A DNA stretch of 5,288 nucleotides, taken from contig CAZKHZ010000210.1 of the NCBI GenBank assembly GCA_964552715.1, positions 1 to 5,288 on the forward strand, in the 5' to 3' direction. Of this stretch, positions 1 through 5,288 are shown piece by piece. This DNA comes from UBA7692 sp964552715 (GTDB taxonomy: Bacteria; Bacteroidota; Bacteroidia; Chitinophagales; LD1). Position 1 is the stretch's first letter. Each line of letters opens with the position of its first letter. The notes below the pieces were generated by a model. That model worked only from the letters and a program-made list of their open reading frames with translations, was not told where the DNA came from and searched no databases. The position numbers and the translations under genes were made by a program.

Positions 1-1
1 T

Positions 2-274
2 ATTTGTGCCATGAAAATTCAGGCAATTTTAGGAAGGGGAAAGAAAAAAGACTTTTGGGATTTAGCTGAGTTGCTCAAATATCACTCTCTTGAACAAATC
101 ATGCAATGGCATAAGCAAAAATATCCAAGTCAAATGCTTGCAATTAGCATCCCTCATGCTATCACCTACTTTGACGATGCGGATGAAAGCGAAACACCGG
201 TTAGCTTAAAAGGTCAAACTTGGGAAAATATCAAGCGCGATATTTCTAAAACCGTGAGTGACTTTTTGCGTTGA
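2..274 (+). CDS. AbiEii-family nucleotidyltransferase toxin, C-terminal fragment (5' end outside window)
   Basis: This is the 3' end of a gene that enters from the left. The frame is open from base 2 (Ile-Cys-Ala before the first Met at 11), so that Met is probably internal. The visible protein has about 90 residues and ends with TGA at 272-274. The stretch Ala-Met-Lys-Ile-Gln-Ala-Ile, then GRGKKKDFWDLAELL (residues 8-22 counted from the Met), resembles the conserved 'MK..AI..RG.KKDF.DL..LL' segment in the C-terminal half of AbiEii/DUF1814 nucleotidyltransferases. A later 'YFDDADESETPVSL' stretch matches the family's 'YF.DAE..P.P' region. AbiEii proteins are toxins that transfer nucleotides to RNA targets and are neutralised by AbiEi, normally encoded just upstream. 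The catalytic GS...D.D motif and any AbiEi partner would lie outside the window, so activity cannot be judged. The gene converges on thrC with 7 bp between the stop codons. The family call rests on my recognition of the motif. Confidence 0.78.
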   Translation: MCAMKIQAILGRGKKKDFWDLAELLKYHSLEQIMQWHKQKYPSQMLAISIPHAITYFDDADESETPVSLKGQTWENIKRDISKTVSDFLR

Positions 275-281
275 TTAAAAT

Positions 282-1583
282 TTATTGCAGCAAATAACCT
301 TTCAATAATTCATAGTCTGCTTTCATTTTGATAGCAACCTTTTCTTTATCTACTAAAGAAGATAACCTTTCAGGAATAAAAGGGGAAATTCCAGTAGCGT
401 CTTGCACAACATCACCAAACTTTGCAGGATGTGCAGTTTCAAAAAAGATGCAGGCAACGTTAGGGTTCGCCTTTTGATATACTTCAACAGCGGCATAGCC
501 TACAGCGCCATGAGGGTCTAGGGTGTAATTGAATTTTTCATACACATCTTTCATAGTTGTGCGTGTCGCATTATCTGTAAATGCGTAGCCAACAATATCT
601 TGCTTCACGGCTTCATTATCGCAGTTATACAATTCCATGATGCGGCTGAAGTTGCTGGGATTGCCCACATCCATTGCATTAGATATGGTTTGCTGTGACG
701 GACGAGGTGTGTAAGTGCCCGTAGATAGATATTGTGGAACAACATCGTTTGCATTGGTAGCAGCAATAAACTGGTGAAAAGGCAAGCCCATTCTTTTAGC
801 AAATAAACCTGCCGTCAGGTTACCAAAATTACCGCTGGGCACGCACATCGAAACTTCCGATTTGCCATGTTTTTCTACATACTGCGCATAAGCCCAGAAG
901 TAATAAAACGATTGCGGAATCAACCTTGCTAAGTTGATAGAGTTAGCAGAAGCAAGATTGATTTTTGCTTGCAAATCGCTATCTGCAAAAGCTTGTTTCA
1001 CCATGCGCTGACAATCATCAAATGTGCCTTCAATTTCTAGAGCCTTGATGTTGCCGCCAAGCGTAGTGAGTTGCTTTTCTTGCAACAAACTCACTTTGCC
1101 ACTTGGATAAAGAATGGTAACGCTAATGTTAGGCACATTCCAAAAGGCATGGGCTACTGCACTACCAGTGTCGCCCGAAGTTGCTACAAGAATGTGAATT
1201 TGCTGATTGTCATCTTTTAAAAAGTAGGCAAACAACCTTGCCATAAACCGCGCACCCACATCTTTAAAAGCAAGCGTGGGTCCATGAAATAACTCAAGGG
1301 TGTAAACATTATCGTGAAGATACACCAATGGAATTTCAAAGTTCATAGCATCCTTTACAATGCTTTGAATTTCACGCTCAGCTACATCTTCATTCAAAAA
1401 AAGCTTTGCCACTTCAAAGGCAATTTCTTGTAATGAGTGTTGGTGAATGTTTTCTATAAATCTAGCATCCAATTGCGGAATAAATTCTGGCATAAATAAG
1501 CCGTCACTGCCTTGAATACCTGTCAACACCGCTTCTTTTAGCGGTACCAGTTTTGATTTATTTTTGAGGTTGTAATATTTCAT
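282..1583 (-). CDS. thrC: threonine synthase (PLP-dependent)
   Basis: This 433-residue enzyme catalyses the last step of threonine synthesis: O-phospho-L-homoserine plus water gives L-threonine plus phosphate, in the cytoplasm. The N-terminal 'YYNLKNKS' followed by 'GSDGLFMPE' (25-33) is typical of threonine synthases. The PLP lysine is K107 in 'FHGPTLAFKDVGARF' (99-113). 'ATSGDTGSA' lies at 134-142, the cofactor-phosphate glycine loop 'PSGNFGN' at 249-255, 'DPHGAVGY' at 356-363 and 'ETAHPAKF' at 382-389. The length is normal for the bacterial ThrC type and all key motifs are intact. The ATG at 1583-1581 fits the family N-terminus. It is preceded by an A-rich stretch without a clear Shine-Dalgarno sequence, as is common in Bacteroidota. 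thrB ends only 19 bp upstream on the same strand, so the two are almost certainly co-transcribed with thrC last. A short antisense-frame reading within 605-802 is not a gene. Confidence 0.97.
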   Translation of the reverse strand: MKYYNLKNKSKLVPLKEAVLTGIQGSDGLFMPEFIPQLDARFIENIHQHSLQEIAFEVAKLFLNEDVAEREIQSIVKDAMNFEIPLVYLHDNVYTLELFHGPTLAFKDVGARFMARLFAYFLKDDNQQIHILVATSGDTGSAVAHAFWNVPNISVTILYPSGKVSLLQEKQLTTLGGNIKALEIEGTFDDCQRMVKQAFADSDLQAKINLASANSINLARLIPQSFYYFWAYAQYVEKHGKSEVSMCVPSGNFGNLTAGLFAKRMGLPFHQFIAATNANDVVPQYLSTGTYTPRPSQQTISNAMDVGNPSNFSRIMELYNCDNEAVKQDIVGYAFTDNATRTTMKDVYEKFNYTLDPHGAVGYAAVEVYQKANPNVACIFFETAHPAKFGDVVQDATGISPFIPERLSSLVDKEKVAIKMKADYELLKGYLLQ

Positions 1584-1602
1584 TTTTTACTTGGTAAAAC
1601 TT

Positions 1603-2541
1603 TTAGAATTGTTCTATTACCCGAGCGCCTTCATCATTAATTTTTGAAACATAAATTGTACCTTCTAAGCCGATTTTGTTCAGAGCGACTTTCATAGCTG
1701 CTCCAGCATTTTCTGCAATTTGATTGGAAGTAGCCAATGCAAATATTGAAGGTCCTGAGCCAGAGATACTGCATCCCAACACGCCACTTTCTAAAGCTGC
1801 AATTTTCACTTCTTCAAACCCTGGAATTAGTAAAGCACGCATCGGCTCTACAATTACATCTTGTAGCGAGCGACCAATAAGCGCGTAATCTTTTTGCATC
1901 AGCCCGGCAATTAATCCTGCAAGATTACCCCATTGCTGTATAGCATCTTTCATGGTGATTTCTTGTTTCAAAACCTTGCGTGCATCTTCTGTGCGCAATT
2001 CAATATTTGGGGTAACTATTACACAATACAAATTGTCGGGCGATGGAATTCTGATTAAATCCAGAGGAGCATAACTGCGAATTAATACAAAACCGCCCAT
2101 GATGGCAGGAGCCACATTGTCGGCATGTGCTGCACCACAGGCAATTCGCTCGGCTTCCATGGCAAAAGGCACGAGTGCTTCGCGCGAAAGTGGCTTGCCT
2201 AATAACTCGTTGATGGCAACCACCGCTGCCGCAGAACTTGCTGCACTGGAACCCATGCCACTGCCAAGCGGAAGATTCTTTTCAATGGTAATTTCAACGC
2301 CTTGGGTAATATTTAGCTGTTTTAAAAAAGCATTTACTGCAACACCTGCAGTGTTTTTTTCGGCTGCTTTGGGTAGCCTGCCACCGTCTCCAGATATTGA
2401 GGTAATTACGGTGCCTGGCTTGTCTGTCAATTGCATGGTTATTACATCACCCGGTGCATCTACCGCAAAGCCCAACACATCAAATCCACAAGCTACATTA
2501 GCTACAGTTGCTGGCGCAAAAACCTTTATTGATTTAGCCAT
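1603..2541 (-). CDS. thrB: homoserine kinase (GHMP kinase family)
   Basis: This 312-residue enzyme phosphorylates L-homoserine with ATP to give O-phospho-L-homoserine, the substrate of the neighbouring threonine synthase. All three GHMP-kinase motifs are visible. The N-terminal 'PATVANVACGFDVLGFA' (10-26) is the homoserine-kinase form of motif 1. 'PLGSGMGSSAASS' (91-103) is the ATP-phosphate loop. 'GCSISGSGPSIFAL' (256-269) is the C-terminal glycine-rich motif 3. 'AAHADNVAPAIMGG' (137-150) is the typical substrate-region segment. The length matches the family and no key residue is missing. The ATG at 2541-2539 places 'MAKSIKVFAPATVANV' at the expected N-terminus; an AAGG about 11 nt upstream is at most a weak ribosome-binding site. 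thrB is the first gene of the visible unit: thrA, which often precedes it in Bacteroidota, is not adjacent, and the upstream 920 bp hold no clear gene. The promoter should lie there, but I see no convincing -33/-7 pair. A 149-codon reading on the opposite strand (2099-2548) is a shadow of this gene. Confidence 0.97.
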   Translation of the reverse strand: MAKSIKVFAPATVANVACGFDVLGFAVDAPGDVITMQLTDKPGTVITSISGDGGRLPKAAEKNTAGVAVNAFLKQLNITQGVEITIEKNLPLGSGMGSSAASSAAAVVAINELLGKPLSREALVPFAMEAERIACGAAHADNVAPAIMGGFVLIRSYAPLDLIRIPSPDNLYCVIVTPNIELRTEDARKVLKQEITMKDAIQQWGNLAGLIAGLMQKDYALIGRSLQDVIVEPMRALLIPGFEEVKIAALESGVLGCSISGSGPSIFALATSNQIAENAGAAMKVALNKIGLEGTIYVSKINDEGARVIEQF

Positions 2542-3156
2542 TATTTAAAAACCTTGTTTGGCGCAAAGAACTAAAATTTTCGGGCATTTGTTTTGATACA
2601 TCGCAAATAACTGTGTATGAAAATAGCCTATTTCCAACCCTTCAATTGCATCACGTTCTTTAACGAATTTGATAATTACATCAGCAGCATAACATAAATT
2701 TTAAGAGCCCCTCAGCGTGTGCAGAATGGCTGGCGAAAAAATACAACACCTACGCTGCATACACAGAAACCCCTCTGTAAGTTTTTACATGTCACGCCTG
2801 AACGTGCAGAATGAACCTGTTGAAAACTACAGAAGAATCTTGTACATTAACAGTCAATGATTTGTGAAAATTGCTGTAAAAAAACAAGACGGTGATTTCA
2901 ATTGTCCTTCTACATGGCAACATGTTTAAAAAAATGCTTTTGACAATTGAGAAACAAGGGTTGTTGCCCCCCCTGCGCGATGCAATCCACAACTTAACGC
3001 TAAGTATAGTTTTATGGGAGAGATTGTATAAAAATTTTAACCGTAAAAATCTCTTCAATAGACTGCGCGTTCAAATTTTTTATGCATCAAAATGTGAAGG
3101 GCTAAAACGTATTGTTTGGATAGGCAATATCATTCTTGATTTTTAGGACTTAGTGT
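2542..3156. other. gene-poor intergenic stretch upstream of thrB
   Basis: About 615 bp with no recognisable gene. Two overlapping open readings on opposite strands (2792-3058 minus, 88 codons; 2892-3146 plus, 84 codons) resemble no family I know. Their composition looks like translated AT-rich non-coding DNA. The stretch must hold the thrB promoter if thrBC starts its own transcript. I searched the minus strand for the Bacteroidota -7 box TAnnTTTG and found no exact match. Small structures seen: a 5-bp hairpin ACAGA/TCTGT at 2763-2778 followed by a T run (2782-2786), which could be a weak plus-strand terminator; a CAGCGT/ACGCTG inverted pair (2713-2718, 2752-2757); and the decamer GTGCAGAATG at 2719-2728 and 2804-2813. 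All are short enough to be chance. No tRNA or known RNA motif was recognised. Confidence 0.6.
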
Positions 3157-3173
3157 GTTGAATAAAGAACAAA
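3157..3173. repeat. left-edge piece of the hairpin repeat, cut by the gap
   Basis: The 17 bases before the gap (GTTGAATAAAGAACAAA) match 3386-3405, the left flank of the complete repeat copy, except for a 3-base deletion (TGA). They end at exactly the base that precedes ACAGGG in the complete copy. Together with 3274-3328 they reconstitute one full repeat copy if the gap is ignored. Confidence 0.75.
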
Positions 3174-3273
3174 NNNNNNNNNNNNNNNNNNNNNNNNNNN
3201 NNNNNNNNNNNNNNNNNNNNNNNNNNNNNNNNNNNNNNNNNNNNNNNNNNNNNNNNNNNNNNNNNNNNNNNNN
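3174..3273. other. assembly gap (100 N)
   Basis: Exactly 100 N, the conventional placeholder for a scaffold gap of unknown size. Any open reading crossing it is meaningless. Its two edges abut precisely within a repeat unit, so the true distance could be zero or could include further repeat copies or other sequence. Confidence 0.98.
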
Positions 3274-3310
3274 ACAGGGTGGGAAACCCTCTCTGAAAAC
3301 CCACGCCTGT
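3274..3310 (-). terminator. duplicate terminator-like hairpin (copy A)
   Basis: This is the same stem-loop as at 3406-3442. Its minus-strand T-rich tail would be the complement of the pre-gap piece (TTTGTTCTTTATT) if the gap is really empty. It could act as a backup terminator protecting thrB from read-through of the T9SS gene, but this depends on the unresolved gap. Confidence 0.35.
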
Positions 3311-3328
3311 CTGTATCTTAAATCTTTA
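3274..3328. repeat. hairpin repeat, copy A (right of gap)
   Basis: These 55 bp are identical to 3406-3460, offset by 132 bp. The copy contains the same imperfect palindrome: ACAGGGTGGG (3274-3283) pairs with CCCAC-G-CCTGT (3300-3310) around a 16-nt loop, with one bulged G. It ends in CTTTA (3324-3328), which pairs with TAAAG of the pre-gap piece (3163-3167), so a complete element would have short inverted ends plus an inner hairpin. A degenerate echo of its right end, ATCTTAAACTTTTA, follows at 3331-3344 (12 of 14 bases match 3315-3328). Confidence 0.9.
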
Positions 3329-3385
3329 TCATCTTAAACTTTTATGTTTTTGATGTTGTGAGGAGGTTTTGCCTTATTTTTTTTT

Positions 3386-3460
3386 GTTGAATGATAAAGA
3401 ACAAAACAGGGTGGGAAACCCTCTCTGAAAACCCACGCCTGTCTGTATCTTAAATCTTTA
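3386..3460. repeat. hairpin repeat, copy B (complete)
   Basis: This is the complete copy of the repeat. The 55 bp at 3406-3460 are identical to copy A, and 3386-3405 match the pre-gap piece apart from a 3-base indel. It has TAAAG (3395-3399) and CTTTA (3456-3460) as short inverted ends enclosing a 10-bp stem with one bulge (3406-3415 with 3432-3442). It stops one base short of the stop codon of the minus-strand gene at 3462. Between copies A and B lie 57 bp of non-repeated sequence (3329-3385) with a 9-T run at 3377-3385. The element may be a dispersed REP-like intergenic repeat or a local tandem duplication; the window alone cannot decide. Confidence 0.88.
3395..3442 (-). terminator. probable intrinsic terminator of the T9SS gene
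   Basis: Read on the minus strand, 19 nt after the TAA of the gene ending at 3462, a stem forms: ACAGG-c-GTGGG pairs with CCCACCCTGT across a 16-nt loop. It is followed directly by TTTGTTCTTTA. A G/C-containing 10-bp stem plus a T-rich tail at the end of a gene fits a Rho-independent terminator. The long loop, the single bulge and the interrupted T tract make it imperfect. In the plus direction the stem is followed by CTGTATCTTA, which is not a good T tract, so the polarity favours the minus strand. Confidence 0.62.
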
Positions 3461-3461
3461 A

Positions 3462-5288
3462 TTAGTTTCTTACCACAAGTTTTTTTGTATAAATCTGTTC
3501 AGGTGTATTTATTACTACCAAGTAATTTCCTGATGATAAATCCGACACATCTAGCCTGTATGAATTACTGCCTTTTCTTAGCAATACATCACCCTTTTTC
3601 ACCTCCTGCCCTAAAGTATTTTTGAATTCAAAAGTTACTTTTTGGTCTAGTGCCGAGTATATCTCTACGTTAGCAATGCTGCTAGTTGGGTTCGGTATAA
3701 ATTCACCGATGCGTTGTTGTTTGTCGCCACCCAATTGCGCGGTCACCACTTTAGAGTATTCCGAGGCACCATCGTTGTCAATTTGCTTTAGGCGGTAGTA
3801 GTAGCGTTTTCTTGCTTCCACATTTTTATCGTTGAAAGTGTAGCTGTGCATCTCAGTGCTGTTTCCATTGCCCGGCACAAAACCAAGGCTGCGATATTCT
3901 TCGCCATCTGTGCTGCGCTCTACAAGGAATCCGCTATTGTCTATTTCAGTTTCTGTAGTCCATCTTAGCTGGATATATTTATTGTCCGCTGGCACAGCTT
4001 TAAATTCGGTCATCTTAACAGGCAGCGAGTTTCCGCCACCTTCACCTATACCCCATTGCGAGAAGTGAGTGATACCTCTGACTACCAACTTACCATCTAC
4101 AATTTGATTGCCCGATACTTCGCTTGCGACATTCCAGTCTTGAGCCTGAGTTGAAGTATCATGTCTTGTAAGCACTTTAAAGTTATAGTTTGCAAGATTC
4201 GGGAAGCCATCCAAGTGGAAAGTCAATTCGTAATCTCCGCTTATGCCCCCTCCAAACAAAGGTTGTTGGTCTGGTTCAATCAACCAGATTCCTGCTGGGT
4301 GCACAGAGTTGATGTTCACGCCATTGAAGTTTAAATCTAAGCCTTCATCGTCTCCTGGCTTATTGATGAATTGTACTTTTAATGAAGTAACTCCACCTGT
4401 GCCTCCGCGAGCTTTAATATCCACTCGTGCATATATTACATCATCACCCACCGGGAATGAATAAGTATTAGTATCGTTAATTGCGCGCTGCAAGATGCCG
4501 TTGATGTAGTTATCCTCTCCAAAATTTGCAATTGCAGCAGCAGATGGATTAGTGATACTTATTAGATTTCCGTTTGTGTTTACAATACCATTGTTTAAGG
4601 TTAAAGTTCCGGATACGGTTACAGTATCCTGCAAAGCGATACCATCGGGTGTAGTATTATTGATAACCAACGTTTGGTAATCACCTCCGCTTATTGCAGC
4701 TACATTGTTTCCAATAAAAGATATTTGCGCATCATTTGGATTGAATGTGCCATGGTTTATAAAATCACCAAACACATTTAATGAAGTGCCAGAGCCAAAC
4801 AAAGTCAAATCTGCATCATAAGCAATTTCAATTTGTTGTGTAGTTGCCGAGCCTGTTGCTATAACGGGCTGCGTCATCATTTGATTTGGTGTGATTACAA
4901 CATTTACAGTATCACTAGGTACTGCATTATTGTCCCAGTTGTTACAATCGTACCAATCAGAACTGCGCAAACCAAGCCATCTTGCTAGCCTGCCATAGAA
5001 TGGCACCTCTACCAACGCTTGAACATTTGACAAATTTGCTACCGTGTTGTAACAGCCACTACTAGATACTTGCACGACTTTGTAGGTTGTAGAAATAAAG
5101 GGACTAACTGGATGATAGTAGATGGAATTTACAATGTCTTCAATGGTATCATATTGCTGTGTCCATAAATTTTGAAGAATACAAGTAACAGGGTATGTAG
5201 TTCCGCTAAAAGTAAGTTTAAGGTTAAATGGTTCGCCCTTGCATTTTTTTCCTCCTTGAATGGTAGCATTAATTTGAGCATTAGAGCC
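3462..5288 (-). CDS. T9SS-exported multidomain surface/secreted protein, C-terminal 608 residues (5' end outside window)
   Basis: The frame stays open from the right edge to the TAA at 3464-3462. The GTG at 5075 is internal: 71 further in-frame residues precede it and look coding. In visible numbering, residues 1-85 look like an Ig-like repeat ('KCKGEPFNLKLTFSGTTYPV' ... 'YYHPVSPFISTTYKVVQVSSSGCYNT'). A 'DWYDCNNWDNNAVPSDTVNVVI' type segment follows at about 110-132. About 140-246 is a beta-rich region ('LVINN', 'VSGTLTLNNGIVNTNGN') of the kind seen in Bacteroidota surface proteins. 'YSFPVGDDVIYARVDI' lies near 276-291. A fibronectin-III-like domain spans about 422-518 ('LPVKMTEFKAVPADN', 'LRWTTETEIDNSGFLVERS', 'YYYRLKQIDNDG'). 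A type A T9SS sorting domain spans about 528-608 ('FIPNPTSS', 'LGQEV', 'SGNYLVVI', 'KKLVV'). Such proteins cross the outer membrane through T9SS, and the sorting domain is removed. No catalytic domain is visible; an adhesive or structural role is inferred. The hairpin at 3395-3442 probably terminates its transcript. Confidence 0.93.
   Translation of the reverse strand, partial: GSNAQINATIQGGKKCKGEPFNLKLTFSGTTYPVTCILQNLWTQQYDTIEDIVNSIYYHPVSPFISTTYKVVQVSSSGCYNTVANLSNVQALVEVPFYGRLARWLGLRSSDWYDCNNWDNNAVPSDTVNVVITPNQMMTQPVIATGSATTQQIEIAYDADLTLFGSGTSLNVFGDFINHGTFNPNDAQISFIGNNVAAISGGDYQTLVINNTTPDGIALQDTVTVSGTLTLNNGIVNTNGNLISITNPSAAAIANFGEDNYINGILQRAINDTNTYSFPVGDDVIYARVDIKARGGTGGVTSLKVQFINKPGDDEGLDLNFNGVNINSVHPAGIWLIEPDQQPLFGGGISGDYELTFHLDGFPNLANYNFKVLTRHDTSTQAQDWNVASEVSGNQIVDGKLVVRGITHFSQWGIGEGGGNSLPVKMTEFKAVPADNKYIQLRWTTETEIDNSGFLVERSTDGEEYRSLGFVPGNGNSTEMHSYTFNDKNVEARKRYYYRLKQIDNDGASEYSKVVTAQLGGDKQQRIGEFIPNPTSSIANVEIYSALDQKVTFEFKNTLGQEVKKGDVLLRKGSNSYRLDVSDLSSGNYLVVINTPEQIYTKKLVVRN

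Noticed and set aside
281..297. Possible bidirectional terminator between the AbiEii tail and thrC (TTATTGC/GCAAATAA)
   Set aside because: The pairing needs a bulge, is almost all A/T and leaves too short a loop for a stable stem. It also overlaps the last thrC codons, and the following T tract is poor.
2099..2548. 149-codon plus-strand open reading antisense to thrB
   Set aside because: It lies wholly opposite an intact homoserine kinase gene. Its composition (Ala/Ser/Thr/Pro rich) is the reverse complement of that gene's codons and matches no family I recognise.
2562..2607. Candidate Bacteroidota promoter for thrB (TTTG elements at 2562-2565 and 2604-2607, minus strand)
   Set aside because: The TA is four bases from TTTG instead of two, and the two elements are too far apart for a -33/-7 pair, so I cannot support a promoter call.
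2792..3146. Two overlapping opposite-strand readings of 84-88 codons
   Set aside because: Neither shows a family motif, signal peptide or plausible ribosome-binding site. They overlap each other and look like chance openings in AT-rich DNA.
3155..3337. 60-codon plus-strand reading spanning the gap
   Set aside because: More than half of it is N. The rest is the hairpin repeat read in an arbitrary frame, and continuity across an unknown-length gap cannot be assumed.
3329..3405. Remnant of the C-terminus of a second T9SS gene next to copy A (minus-strand frame ending ..NIKNIKV then stop)
   Set aside because: Only about 23 codons are open before the gap-like repeat sequence, the frame runs through a poly-A tract, and no sorting-domain motif is visible.
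3274..3460. CRISPR array
   Set aside because: There are only two visible copies, each 55 bp or more with a 57-bp spacer, no cas genes and an obvious terminator-like hairpin. The geometry does not fit a CRISPR array.

Overview
The window looks like part of a draft chromosome from a Bacteroidota bacterium, moderately AT-rich. The strongest pointer is the protein at the right edge. It carries a type IX secretion system (T9SS) C-terminal sorting domain, a fibronectin-III-like domain of the 'LPV..TEF.A' kind and other extracellular beta-rich segments typical of that phylum. The order or genus cannot be fixed from this sequence alone.

Layout, left to right. (1) Positions 2-274, plus strand: the 3' end of a gene that enters from the left, most likely an AbiEii-family nucleotidyltransferase (toxin of an AbiE-type toxin-antitoxin/abortive infection pair). 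(2) Positions 282-2541, minus strand: a compact two-gene threonine unit, thrB (homoserine kinase) then thrC (threonine synthase), separated by 19 bp. Together they convert homoserine to threonine by way of O-phosphohomoserine. The usual partner thrA (aspartokinase/homoserine dehydrogenase) is not directly upstream. (3) Positions 2542-3461: about 920 bp without a convincing gene, including a 100-N scaffold gap (3174-3273). Two copies of a hairpin-bearing repeat lie next to this gap, and the gap falls exactly at the internal junction of one copy. (4) Positions 3462-5288, minus strand: the C-terminal 608 residues of a large T9SS-exported surface or secreted protein whose start lies beyond the right edge.

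The threonine genes are ordinary core metabolism, the T9SS protein is accessory and cell-surface, and the AbiEii tail is defence/toxin-antitoxin related. There is no sign that the three work together. The most noteworthy non-coding signal is the repeat. It ends one base after the T9SS gene's stop codon, forms a terminator-like stem-loop on that gene's strand, is duplicated 132 bp away, and has evidently caused or marked an assembly break. I see no clearly new multi-gene system in this window.
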